A stretch of 64,000 nt of DNA, taken from Methylobacter sp. Its GTDB lineage: Bacteria; Pseudomonadota; Gammaproteobacteria; Methylococcales; Methylomonadaceae. Location of the stretch: NCBI RefSeq assembly GCF_030680395.1, contig NZ_JAUXVR010000036.1:23678-87677 (forward strand), read 5' to 3'. Below the pieces are notes generated by a model. It was not told where the DNA came from and did not search any database. It saw only the letters and a list, made by a program, of their open reading frames with translations. A program made the position numbers and the translations under genes. Within the stretch, counting starts at the first letter, position 1, and every line of letters starts with the position of its first letter. This document shows positions 1-7,345 of the stretch, piece by piece.

Positions 1-296
1 ACCGGTGCGGTATCCGGTTGCAGGCACAGAGTGGTGACTCCGGCTGCGGCTGCGGCAATCACTTCGCTTTTAAATGTCGCTTTGCGGCTGTGCCCCATAT
101 CCCGCAAGCGGGTGCTTAAATCGATAAAACCGGGGCAGACGATTTGACGGCTGGCATCAATGACGGTATCCGGCTTGAAACCGGCCGGTTCGTCAGTCAC
201 CGAAACAATCTTGCCGTCTGCGATATAAACGGAACCGACGCGGTCGATGTCGTTAGCCGGATCAATGATTCTTCCGTGGTCTATGCGTAACATCAT
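1..296 (-). CDS. pyrC': Dihydroorotase-like protein, non-catalytic PyrC' type (partial)
   Basis: The visible 98 N-terminal residues belong to a dihydroorotase-fold amidohydrolase; the rest lies beyond the left edge. At the place where active enzymes have the metal-binding D-x-H-x-H motif this protein reads [14 protein letters not shown], so both histidines are missing. That is the signature of the non-catalytic PyrC' (PyrX) subunits that assemble with class A aspartate carbamoyltransferases in pseudomonads, and the gene directly follows pyrB. The start ATG overlaps the pyrB stop as ATGA, so translation is probably coupled. A second ATG follows immediately. A separate active dihydroorotase would be needed elsewhere in the genome. 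Confidence 0.85.
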   Translation of the reverse strand, partial: MMLRIDHGRIIDPANDIDRVGSVYIADGKIVSVTDEPAGFKPDTVIDASRQIVCPGFIDLSTRLRDMGHSRKATFKSEVIAAAAAGVTTLCLQPDTAP

Positions 297-1348
297 GCTA
301 CCCCCTTATCGCCAAGGATGGTGTGTATGCCACTAGCCGGTAGGGAATCGGCGTGGCGATCGGCATGGACAGCCGCAAACCTGCCGGGAGCAGGTGCGGT
401 CGCTTGCATGGCCATCGCCATGACCGCCATGCGCACGGCGATGCCGTTGCTGACTTGCTTGAGTATCACTGACTGCGGACCGTCCGCGACTTTGGAATCG
501 ATTTCCACGCCCCGGTTGATAGGGCCGGGATGCATGACGATGGCGTCGGGTTTGGCGATTTTCAATTTTTCTTCGGTCAGTCCGAAACATTTGAAATACT
601 CGCTCTCGCTGGGCAGTAACGCCGAACTCATGCGTTCTTTCTGCAAGCGCAGCATCATGACCACATCAATATCTTTAAGCCCTTCGGTCAAATTATGCGA
701 CACGCTTACGCCTAAGCTTTCCACATGCGCGGGCAGCAAGGTTTTGGGGGCAATCACCCTGACTTCAGCCGCACCCAAGGTGTTTAAGGCCTGGATCTCA
801 GAGCGCGCCACCCTGGAATGCAGTATGTCGCCGATAATGGCCACTCTCAGGCTGGAAAAATCCGGCTTGAGCTGGCGTATGGTGAACATGTCCAGCATGG
901 CTTGGGTCGGATGGGCGTGCTGTCCGTCGCCGGCATTGATAACGCTGATATGCGGCGCGGTCTGTTGGGCGATAAAGTGCGCCGCGCCGCTGATTGCATG
1001 GCGCACCACAAACATATCGACAAACATGGCTTCCAGGTTGCGTATGGTGTCGAGCAGGCTTTCGCCTTTTGAGGTGGCCGAGGTGGCGATATTCATATTG
1101 ATCACATCGGCGGACAGGCGCGTTGCCGCCAATTCGAAGGTCGTCCGGGTACGGGTGCTGTTTTCGAAAAACAAATTGACAATGGTTTTGCCGCGCAGCA
1201 GCGGAACTTTTTTAACCTGATGCTCGGACATACCGGCGAACGACTCGGCGGTATCGAGAATTTCCGTCAATAAGCTCTTGCTTAGGCCTTCGATGGTCAG
1301 AAAGTGTTTAAGCTTGCCTTCCGCATTTAATTGCAGGTTATCAGTCAT
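293..1348 (-). CDS. pyrB: Aspartate carbamoyltransferase catalytic subunit
   Basis: Catalyses carbamoyl phosphate plus aspartate to carbamoyl aspartate, the committed step of pyrimidine synthesis. The carbamoyl-phosphate loop [15 protein letters not shown] is near residue 60, [12 protein letters not shown] near 145 and [14 protein letters not shown] near 275. The N-terminal extension ahead of the catalytic fold is typical of class A enzymes that bind PyrC'. At 351 aa it is longer than usual because the last ~35 residues (from about 317, beginning [10 protein letters not shown]) are encoded by an intergenic-type repeat. The start is 3 bp after the pyrR stop; the stop overlaps pyrC'. The long plus-strand ORF opposite it is a shadow. 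Confidence 0.96.
   Translation of the reverse strand: MTDNLQLNAEGKLKHFLTIEGLSKSLLTEILDTAESFAGMSEHQVKKVPLLRGKTIVNLFFENSTRTRTTFELAATRLSADVINMNIATSATSKGESLLDTIRNLEAMFVDMFVVRHAISGAAHFIAQQTAPHISVINAGDGQHAHPTQAMLDMFTIRQLKPDFSSLRVAIIGDILHSRVARSEIQALNTLGAAEVRVIAPKTLLPAHVESLGVSVSHNLTEGLKDIDVVMMLRLQKERMSSALLPSESEYFKCFGLTEEKLKIAKPDAIVMHPGPINRGVEIDSKVADGPQSVILKQVSNGIAVRMAVMAMAMQATAPAPGRFAAVHADRHADSLPASGIHTILGDKGVA
306..400. repeat. Covarying hairpin element, copy 1 (two units)
   Basis: Two hairpin units lie inside the 3' end of pyrB, just upstream of pyrC'. Unit a (329-357) has outer stem GCCAC/GTGGC, a 2-nt bulge TA and inner stem GCCG/CGGC. Unit b (373-399) has outer stem CCGC/GCGG, bulge AA, inner stem ACCTGC/GCAGGT and loop CGGGA. 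Unit a is preceded by the conserved flank GGATGGTGTGTATG. The same architecture with different stem bases recurs at 2346-2425 and 4087-4115. Confidence 0.85.
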
Positions 1349-1351
1349 TGC

Positions 1352-1858
1352 TTATGCCACCGCGTCAATGGTTTCCAGATGAACGGCCAAGGGTTCCGGC
1401 CCGGTCAGTTTGATCCGCTGATTGGCATTTAAGGTGATCCTCGTGCCAACGCAATCAGGGTTAAGCGGGATTTGTCTACCGTCGCGCTCTATCAACACTG
1501 CCAAAACGATCTGGTTCGGCCTGCCGTAATCGAAAATTTCATTCATTGCCGCGCGTATCGTTCTGCCGGTATAAAAAACGTCATCGATCAGAATAATGTC
1601 GCGACCTTCAATGTGAGTCGGCAACTGGCTGGGCTTTACATTGGGATTGACGCCGATTTGCGAAAAGTCGTCCCGGTAAAATGAAATATCCAGCAGCCCC
1701 AAAGGTTCGCTGATATTTAATCGCCGGTGCATTTGCTCGGCAATCCACACGCCGCCGGTACGAATGCCTATCATCAACGGATTAACCAGCTGCCGCTCGT
1801 CGATAATGCGTTTTAGCTCGGCTTCCAGGTTATTTAATAATTCGGGAATCTTTAACAC
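1352..1858 (-). CDS. pyrR: PyrR, pyrimidine regulator / uracil phosphoribosyltransferase
   Basis: A 168-aa type I phosphoribosyltransferase with the PRPP-binding signature ILIDDVFYTGRTIRAA near residue 90. PyrR proteins convert uracil and PRPP to UMP; in some bacteria they also bind pyr mRNA to control attenuation. Which role applies here cannot be told from the sequence. It begins with GTG directly against the ruvX stop (TAA then GTG), and pyrB begins 3 bp after its own stop, so it is embedded in the operon. The position between ruvX and pyrB matches the Pseudomonas arrangement. Confidence 0.93.
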   Translation of the reverse strand: MLKIPELLNNLEAELKRIIDERQLVNPLMIGIRTGGVWIAEQMHRRLNISEPLGLLDISFYRDDFSQIGVNPNVKPSQLPTHIEGRDIILIDDVFYTGRTIRAAMNEIFDYGRPNQIVLAVLIERDGRQIPLNPDCVGTRITLNANQRIKLTGPEPLAVHLETIDAVA

Positions 1859-2317
1859 TTAATAGTCCTTTCTGGTACGGTCGTTTAGCCAGGTTTGCAA
1901 GATAAGCTGTGCGGCGAGTTGGTCTTGCACTTCCCAGAGTTTATTTGCACTGACACTGACTTCATCAAATAGCATTTGCTTGGCTTCAAATGTCGACAGG
2001 GTCTCATCCTGCTGAAAAACCGGCAGTTGATAACGCCCTTCCAGCTGCCTGCAAAATTTTAACATGCGTGGTGTTACAGGGTTATCCGAGCCGTCGGCCT
2101 GCTTTGATATGCCGACCACCAAACCGGCCGGACGCCATTCCTGTATCAGCTTGCCGATTATGTCCCAATTGGGGTTTTGATTGATCGAACGAATGGTTTG
2201 TAGCGGACTTGCGGTAGCGGTGGTTGTTTGACCGACGGCCGTACCTATCTTTTTAGTGCCAAAATCAAAACCCAGATAGGTATCGGCATTGACTTTGGCT
2301 AGTAATGGGTCTTGCAT
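1859..2317 (-). CDS. ruvX: RuvX/YqgF, RNase H-fold nuclease
   Basis: A 152-aa YqgF-family protein with the RNase H-like first strand YLGFDFGTKKIGTAVG near residue 14, VVGISKQADGS near 68 and the acidic QDETLSTFEA segment near 103. Family members are called putative Holliday-junction resolvases and are implicated in 16S rRNA 5' end maturation. It is followed without a gap by pyrR. Upstream, between yqgE and this ATG, lies a two-unit copy of the covarying hairpin element whose edge is only about 6 bp from the start codon. Confidence 0.93.
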   Translation of the reverse strand: MQDPLLAKVNADTYLGFDFGTKKIGTAVGQTTTATASPLQTIRSINQNPNWDIIGKLIQEWRPAGLVVGISKQADGSDNPVTPRMLKFCRQLEGRYQLPVFQQDETLSTFEAKQMLFDEVSVSANKLWEVQDQLAAQLILQTWLNDRTRKDY

Positions 2318-2322
2318 AGTTT

Positions 2323-2425
2323 ATATCGCCAAGGATGGTGTGTATGCCGCAGACTTGTCTGGAACAAGTGCGGCGATCGTCAGGGACGGTGTGTATGCTG
2401 AAAACCTGCCGGGAGCAGGTGCGGC
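2323..2425. repeat. Covarying hairpin element, copy 2 (two tandem units)
   Basis: Occupies most of the yqgE-ruvX gap. Unit 1 (2346-2374) has outer stem GCCGC/GCGGC, bulge AG, inner stem ACTTGT/ACAAGT and loop CTGGA. Unit 2 (2397-2425) has inner stem ACCTGC/GCAGGT and loop CGGGA, with a partly degraded outer stem. Each is preceded by GGATGGTGTGTATG or GGACGGTGTGTATG. Both strands of the inner stem differ between the units in a way that preserves pairing. Confidence 0.88.
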
Positions 2426-2459
2426 GTCTGGTTTGTGTTCAATCGAATACGGCCTGGAA

Positions 2460-3023
2460 TCAGCCATGTCCTGCCGGAGCGGTCAACTGGTTAATATCAA
2501 TGCCGATCTGGTCGGCTGCCGCGCTCCAGCGTAAATTGACCGGTGTATCAAACAAAACCCGTTTGCCGCAAGGCGTATTAAGCCATGAATTATCCATGAT
2601 TTCTTTTTCCAATTGCCCGGCGCCCCAACCGGCATACCCTAAAGCCACCAGATACTGCTCCGGACCTTCGCCTGCGGCAATGGCTTCAAGCACGTCTCGG
2701 GACGTGGTCAGGGAAATGGTCTCTGAAACAGCCATGGTCGCATGCCAGTCTCCACCTGAAGTATGCACCACGAAGCCGCGCTCCTGTTGCACCGGGCCGC
2801 CTGCGAAAACGGGTGTTTCAGCTGCATCGGGCGAGGTGACTTTTATGTCCATCTGCTTGAAAATCTCGCCCAGCTTCATGTCCGTCGATCTGTTAATGAC
2901 AATGCCTAATGCACCGTCTTCATTGTGTTGACACAAATAGGCAACCGTATGAAAAAAGTTGAGATCCGCCAGATTGGGCATGGCGATAATAAACTGGTTG
3001 GTTAAGTAGGTAGCTTGGTTCAT
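2460..3023 (-). CDS. yqgE: YqgE/AlgH family protein (UPF0301)
   Basis: A 187-aa member of the YqgE/AlgH family, recognised from the opening FIIAMPNLADLNFFHTVAYL, the LCQHNEDGALGIVINR segment and VFAGGPVQQERGFVVH. The biochemical function is unknown; in Pseudomonas the orthologue is AlgH, encoded between tonB and ruvX exactly as here. I chose ATG at 3023 because homologues begin just before the FIIAMP motif; an open frame extends five codons upstream to a TTG. The downstream gap to ruvX holds the tandem hairpin element. Confidence 0.93.
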   Translation of the reverse strand: MNQATYLTNQFIIAMPNLADLNFFHTVAYLCQHNEDGALGIVINRSTDMKLGEIFKQMDIKVTSPDAAETPVFAGGPVQQERGFVVHTSGGDWHATMAVSETISLTTSRDVLEAIAAGEGPEQYLVALGYAGWGAGQLEKEIMDNSWLNTPCGKRVLFDTPVNLRWSAAADQIGIDINQLTAPAGHG

Positions 3024-3105
3024 GGATATTAGTATCAAAGTTTATGATGACTTAAGCAAATGTTTATCGCGAGATGATATCTGATTCATCAGGAAATTCT
3101 CAGCT

Positions 3106-3176
3106 CGGGTAATCGCCGGTTGTTTGCCGGAAACGCCTGTTTTCACTGTCGCTAAAACCGGTTTATTCTGGCCTAC
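3106..3176. repeat. Palindromic repeat family F, partial copy
   Basis: Lies between tonB and yqgE. It contains GCCGGAAACGCC, an ACTGTCGCTAAAACCGG segment and the end TTTATTCTGGCCTAC, matching the right half of the elements at 52493-52620 and 63757-63873. The left half is missing or too diverged to see. Confidence 0.65.
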
Positions 3177-3184
3177 GTTACTGT

Positions 3185-4063
3185 CTATCGTGTGGTCATG
3201 CCTGACTCATCGGAAAACTTCCAAACCCGGGTGATCACCAGAACATCAAGCTCTTTTCGCAACTCTGCGGGTAATGGTGCAAATGGCGCACTCATACGGA
3301 CAATTCTTTTAGCCGCCTCATCCAATGCAGGATTTCCCGAAGACTGGTTGATGCGTATGCTGTAAATACTGCCATCCGCTTTAATGCCGACATCCATGGT
3401 TAAGGTGCCGGAAAAGTTTTTCCTGGTCGCTACTTCAGGGTAATTAAGATTACCGGTACGTTCCACTTTATCCTCCCAATCTTTCATATATTGGGCTGCA
3501 ACGTATTTATGGGCACTTACCGAGTCAACAAATTTTATCTTGGTTTGCTCGGCAGTCTGCTGGTTGAGCCTGATTTCGGTACCCATTTGTGCAATTTGTT
3601 GCTGTAGCATCTCCGCCGTCAATTGTGGGCGCTTTTCAGTGTGCTGACCGGTAGCCGGCTTGCTTGCGGTAACGATCTTTTTTTCCGCTTTTTTCTGGGT
3701 GATCAGTTTTTTCGCCGCTGTGGGCTCACTCCGTTCGGGCGCGCTCTTTTTTATCTGCTTGGTCTGGGTATTGCCTTGGCTGGGCAATTGTTGCGGAGGC
3801 GGCTCCGGCTTCCTGCTTTGCTCACCCGCGCCAATCTGATTTTCCTGGGCCAACAATTGCGCCTTTTCAGGCACTTTTTTGGCCGGCATATTGACCAAAG
3901 TAATATCAATAGATCGGCTGACTTGCTCCGGCTGCGGCGCGGTGAAATTAACCCCCAGCCCAATCACAACATGAATTACAGCCGCTAAAAATAAGGCAAT
4001 CAATAACGAGTCGTTATTAGACAGCGGCGCAGGTGGTTCAAACATGACCTGATGTGTTCTCAT
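3185..4063 (-). CDS. tonB: TonB family energy transducer
   Basis: A 292-aa TonB-type protein that couples the inner-membrane proton-motive force to outer-membrane receptors. It has one N-terminal membrane segment (about residues 20-40, LLIALFLAAVIHVVIGLG), a long Pro/Lys/Gln-rich periplasmic linker (45-170) and a C-terminal TonB domain with YPEVATRKNFSGTLTMDV and the end strand LVITRVWKF. The start overlaps the 3' end of gshB by 26 bp; a second ATG occurs at codon 7. The upstream translation signals lie within hairpin element copy 3. No exbB/exbD is in the window. Confidence 0.9.
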   Translation of the reverse strand: MRTHQVMFEPPAPLSNNDSLLIALFLAAVIHVVIGLGVNFTAPQPEQVSRSIDITLVNMPAKKVPEKAQLLAQENQIGAGEQSRKPEPPPQQLPSQGNTQTKQIKKSAPERSEPTAAKKLITQKKAEKKIVTASKPATGQHTEKRPQLTAEMLQQQIAQMGTEIRLNQQTAEQTKIKFVDSVSAHKYVAAQYMKDWEDKVERTGNLNYPEVATRKNFSGTLTMDVGIKADGSIYSIRINQSSGNPALDEAAKRIVRMSAPFAPLPAELRKELDVLVITRVWKFSDESGMTTR

Positions 4064-5057
4064 TTATCGCCATGGATGGTGTGTAGGCCGCAAACCTGCC
4101 GGGAGCAGGTGCGGCAAGAGTCGTTTCAATATGATCCATTAATTGACCGCAAATATTCAATCCAAACTGGCGATCTAATTCCTGAACGCAAGTCGGACTG
4201 GTCACATTAATTTCGGTGAGCGTATCGCCAATCACGTCAATGCCGACAAAAATCAGGCCTTTTTCCCGTAATGTAGGCCCAACCTGGCTGGCAATCCAGC
4301 GATCCCGTTCGGTTAATGGTCGGCCTTCGGCCCGTCCGCCCGCCGCCAAATTGCCGCGGGTTTCGCCCTGGGCGGGAATGCGTGCCAGAGCATAGGGTAT
4401 GACTTCGCCATTAACCAGCAAGATACGTTTATCGCCGTCTATAATTTGCGGCAGATACTTTTGCGCCATCACATAGCGGCTGTTGTACTGGGTCATGGTT
4501 TCCAGAATCACGCTGAGATTGGGATCGCCCTGACGCAAATGAAAAATAGAAGTCCCGCCCATGCCATCGAGCGGTTTTAAAATAATTTCGCCCTGCTCCA
4601 GCAAAAAGGCCCTGATTCTGGCCGGCTCCCTCGCGACCAGCGTTTCCGCGCAGCACTGGGGAAACCAGGCGGTAAAAAGCTTTTCATTGGCATCCCGCAA
4701 CGACTGCGGTTTGTTGATCACATAAACGCCCATGCTTTCCGCACGTTCCAGCAAATAGGTTGCGTAAATATATTCCTGATCGAAAGGCGGATCCTTGCGC
4801 ATCATAATCACATCCAACTGATCCAGAGGAATATCCTGCTCCGCCGTAAACTCGTGCCATTTTTTTTCATCGCGCTGAACCTTAATCGTCCGCGTTCTGG
4901 CATACGCTCTGCCGTTTCGGAGGAACAAATCATTGAGTTCCATATAATGCAGCTCCCAGCCTCTGGCCTGGGCTTCAAGTAACATTGCAAAACTGGTATC
5001 TTTTTTTATGTTGATATGGTCGATGGAATCCATGACCATGCCGAGCTTAATGGGCAT
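4038..5057 (-). CDS. gshB: Glutathione synthetase
   Basis: An ATP-grasp ligase joining gamma-glutamylcysteine and glycine in the second step of glutathione synthesis. Visible motifs are VMDSIDHINIKKDTSFAML at the N-terminus, RKDPPFDQEYIYATYLLE, the glycine-rich GEIILKPLDGMGGTSIF and IDVIGDTLTEINVTSPT. At 339 aa it is about 24 residues longer than typical. The extra tail, beginning APAPGRFAA and ending SGHV, is read through hairpin element copy 3 into the start of tonB. It is the first gene of the minus-strand operon seen here. Confidence 0.96.
   Translation of the reverse strand: MPIKLGMVMDSIDHINIKKDTSFAMLLEAQARGWELHYMELNDLFLRNGRAYARTRTIKVQRDEKKWHEFTAEQDIPLDQLDVIMMRKDPPFDQEYIYATYLLERAESMGVYVINKPQSLRDANEKLFTAWFPQCCAETLVAREPARIRAFLLEQGEIILKPLDGMGGTSIFHLRQGDPNLSVILETMTQYNSRYVMAQKYLPQIIDGDKRILLVNGEVIPYALARIPAQGETRGNLAAGGRAEGRPLTERDRWIASQVGPTLREKGLIFVGIDVIGDTLTEINVTSPTCVQELDRQFGLNICGQLMDHIETTLAAPAPGRFAAYTPSMAINENTSGHV
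4065..4115. repeat. Covarying hairpin element, copy 3 (single unit)
   Basis: One unit at the gshB-tonB junction: outer stem GCCGC (4087-4091) with GCGGC (4111-4115), bulge AA, inner stem ACCTGC/GCAGGT and loop CGGGA. It is preceded by GGATGGTGTGTAG and lies immediately before the tonB ATG. Orientation relative to transcription is the same as in copies 1 and 2. It encodes part of the GshB C-terminal tail. Confidence 0.85.
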
Positions 5058-5080
5058 TATTTTTTCCTGATGATTATGTT

Positions 5081-5160
5081 AGACGAAAGGCGAAAGACAA
5101 AGGGCGAAAGGGTAAGAACCCATTGCGCCTTTTGCCTTTTGCCCTTCACCTTTCGTCTTA
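5081..5160. repeat. Heptamer-rich long inverted repeat
   Basis: Between the divergent genes gshB and rpmB. The left arm is built of AAAGGCG/AAAGGGCG-like heptamers and the right arm of the complementary GCCTTTT/GCCTTTG-like units, ending TTTCGTCTTA against the opening AGACGAAAGG. A similar structure lies at 8719-8800. It could form a long hairpin. Confidence 0.75.
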
Positions 5161-5175
5161 TTTTATAGATTGTTA

Positions 5176-5204
5176 TTTACCTTGAAAAGATTTTTTGGTA
5201 TAAA
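5176..5204 (+). promoter_or_regulatory. Probable sigma70 promoter of rpmB-rpmG
   Basis: TTTACC (5176-5181) and TATAAA (5199-5204) are separated by 17 bp, about 45 bp upstream of the rpmB ATG. The -35 box is a weak match, so the call rests mostly on the -10 box and position. Confidence 0.4.
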
Positions 5205-5247
5205 GCTCGGCTAACTTTTGAATTTAGGCACGCATTAGGGGTTAATC

Positions 5248-5484
5248 ATGTCCAGAGTATGTCAAGTAACAGGCAAACGCCCAGTTACAGGTAATAACGT
5301 TTCACACGCTAATAACAGAACTAAAAGACGCTTTTGTCCAAATCTGCAACACCACAGATTCTGGGTAGAGAGCGAAAACCGCTGGGTTCGCCTCAGAATT
5401 TCCACCAAAGGTATGCGTATCATTGACAAGAAAGGTATTGATGCCGTTCTTGCCGATTTGCGTAAATCCGGCGATAACTCTTAA
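5248..5484 (+). CDS. rpmB: 50S ribosomal protein L28
   Basis: A 78-aa L28 protein, the usual length, starting [20 protein letters not shown] and containing [18 protein letters not shown]. It is a structural component of the large ribosomal subunit. An AGGGG Shine-Dalgarno sequence precedes the ATG. It forms a two-gene operon with rpmG, 12 bp downstream, the standard gammaproteobacterial pairing. Confidence 0.97.
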   Translation: MSRVCQVTGKRPVTGNNVSHANNRTKRRFCPNLQHHRFWVESENRWVRLRISTKGMRIIDKKGIDAVLADLRKSGDNS

Positions 5485-5496
5485 GAGGATAAAAAA

Positions 5497-5652
5497 ATGC
5501 GCGATAAAATTAAACTGATTTCGACCGAAGGAACCGGACACTTTTATACAACAACCAAAAACAAACGGACAATGCCCGAAAAAATGGAGATCAAAAAATT
5601 TGATCCTGTTGTTCGTAAACACGTTATTTACAAAGAAGCAAAAATCAAATAA
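5497..5652 (+). CDS. rpmG: 50S ribosomal protein L33
   Basis: A 51-aa protein beginning [20 protein letters not shown] and ending [11 protein letters not shown], the normal size and sequence of L33 of the cysteine-free type. It was found by reading the frame after rpmB, being too short for a 60-aa cut-off. An AAGAGG ribosome-binding sequence lies about 8 nt before the ATG. It is co-transcribed with rpmB. Confidence 0.97.
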   Translation: MRDKIKLISTEGTGHFYTTTKNKRTMPEKMEIKKFDPVVRKHVIYKEAKIK

Positions 5653-5818
5653 TTATTTGATTTTAAAAACTTCTTTTCGGTTTGTGTTCTTAAAGCGCCT
5701 ACTTTTGGCGCTCTCGGAAATTGCTCCACAGGCACAAACCCAGCATATCGTAACCCGGCATCTACAAATCTGACTGCCGGGCTACACTGCCGCCCTTATG
5801 CCCTGCGGGTAACCCGAC

Positions 5819-7213
5819 CTACCCTCCTTTTAGCTTATCCAGTACTTGGGTTAGCTTCTCCATCTGCTTGTGCAGTATTCGACATTGCTTTTCAGCATGT
5901 TCCTTGTCAAATTCCAGTTTCATGCACTTATCATTGAGCTGTTGGTTGGTATTTTTGAGGGTTTCATTGTCAAATTTAAGAGCTCTTACCTGATCTTCCA
6001 AGATGCTGGTAGTGGCAGCCATCAAATTATCGGCGGACTGCTTCCTGTTATTATTTTCGGGGAAACCTTCACTGAAAATAGGAGCCTCATTTTCCGGTTC
6101 AAGCCTGATATTCGACTTTATTTCCGGGGATGGCGCGTATTCCTCAAGCTTGACGGAAGCAGGCGCAGCAGACGTAAAGCTTTCCATCCCACCTTTCAAA
6201 ATCATTGCATCAATTTTATGCCTGAGCAATAAAAATGCGGCGGCTTCACTGGTCTTACCATCCTGGCAAACAACAACGACAGGCTTTTCATGGCTGATTG
6301 TCTTAAGTTGCATTCTCAAGGAGAAAAAAGGTGCGTTGATACTGCTCTCAAGATGATGATTTTCATACTCGTCCTGCGAGCGGACATCCAGCAAAATCGC
6401 CCCCTTTTTTATCGCTTCCTGCACGCCTTCATAATCGACAAACTTTAAAGCAGGCTCTTTTATTAAAGATACAAATTGTTTTTTATCCAACCGCAATAAC
6501 ACAATGTCCGTCAGAGCCGTAATCGTTACGTTTCTAGTCGCGCCGGAAAGCAATGCATCTTCGCCAAAAGTATCGCCGTTTGCCAGCTGAGCCAACTTAA
6601 TTTCTTTTGCATTGGGGGACGGCTTACGTGTTAACAAGCATTGCCCATTTTTAATCAGATAATAATAATCTCCTGTGCCACCCTGTTCGAGTATGGTTTC
6701 ACCTTCCTTGAAATGAACGGCTTCCAGGCTCATTAATATTTTTTGTAAATTAGCGGGGGGAAGACGTTGAAAAATAGGCGACCTCAATAATGCTGTCATC
6801 CAGTCATCTGGATCGCCTTCAGTCTCGTCAATGACCATGCAACTGTTGTCCTCTTTGTAAGCAAGGGAGAGTGGATTGTTAACAATATCAGCATTCAGCC
6901 GCAAAAAACGCACCCTTCCGTTCGCGACTGCATCAATTTTTCTTGGGATCTGGTGCGCCAGCGCAAACTTGGCAGAATCACTGCTTGCAGCAATGACTTC
7001 AACAACCAGTCCAGACGCCTGAAGAGTAACCTCACCACTTATCAGATAAACAAGTTGGGGCGATACGTCACCTTTTTTAAACAAAAAACCGTCTTGCACT
7101 TCTTCGACCGTCATTTCAGCGCATAACGCATTAAACCGAGCGCCCGGCAATGTTGCGAGCGGGATTAGCTTGCGAATAATCAGCCCATCTTCAGAATTGA
7201 CGTCTATAGTCAT
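5819..7213 (-). CDS. Cyclic-nucleotide-binding / rhodanese domain protein
   Basis: A 464-aa cytoplasmic protein with four recognisable parts. Residues ~15-125 form a degenerate cNMP-binding-like beta-roll. Residues ~140-255 are a better cNMP domain with the cassette GDTFGEDALLSGATRNVTITA split as FGEDALLSGATRN. Residues ~262-350 are a rhodanese domain (ILLDVRSQDEYENHHL, active-site loop VVVCQDGKTSEAA with its cysteine). Residues ~400-464 form a coiled coil. No enzymatic output or DNA-binding domain is seen, so it may be a sensor or scaffold. It is transcribed divergently from the DegQ-type protease. Confidence 0.8.
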   Translation of the reverse strand: MTIDVNSEDGLIIRKLIPLATLPGARFNALCAEMTVEEVQDGFLFKKGDVSPQLVYLISGEVTLQASGLVVEVIAASSDSAKFALAHQIPRKIDAVANGRVRFLRLNADIVNNPLSLAYKEDNSCMVIDETEGDPDDWMTALLRSPIFQRLPPANLQKILMSLEAVHFKEGETILEQGGTGDYYYLIKNGQCLLTRKPSPNAKEIKLAQLANGDTFGEDALLSGATRNVTITALTDIVLLRLDKKQFVSLIKEPALKFVDYEGVQEAIKKGAILLDVRSQDEYENHHLESSINAPFFSLRMQLKTISHEKPVVVVCQDGKTSEAAAFLLLRHKIDAMILKGGMESFTSAAPASVKLEEYAPSPEIKSNIRLEPENEAPIFSEGFPENNNRKQSADNLMAATTSILEDQVRALKFDNETLKNTNQQLNDKCMKLEFDKEHAEKQCRILHKQMEKLTQVLDKLKGG

Positions 7214-7345
7214 TCAAATATTTTAAGCAAGATGACAGTTAAATGACAGTGTTGATTTTTAAAAAAACTACTTTAACACACCTTGTATTAAACATTTTTA
7301 CACATATATTATAGATTACGTATGTTTCACAAATACCGGGAAAAC

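Noticed and set aside
318..1220. Long plus-strand ORF opposite pyrB (300 codons)
   Set aside because: It is the antisense shadow of a clearly conserved pyrB; its translation has no protein-like motif and it has no ribosome-binding site.
5081..5160. CRISPR array
   Set aside because: The short repeats are contiguous heptamers forming a hairpin, without spacers; no cas genes are present anywhere in the window.
5694..5712. Terminator after rpmG (AGCGCCTACTTTTGGCGCT)
   Set aside because: The hairpin is present but no T-run follows, so I could not support it as an intrinsic terminator.
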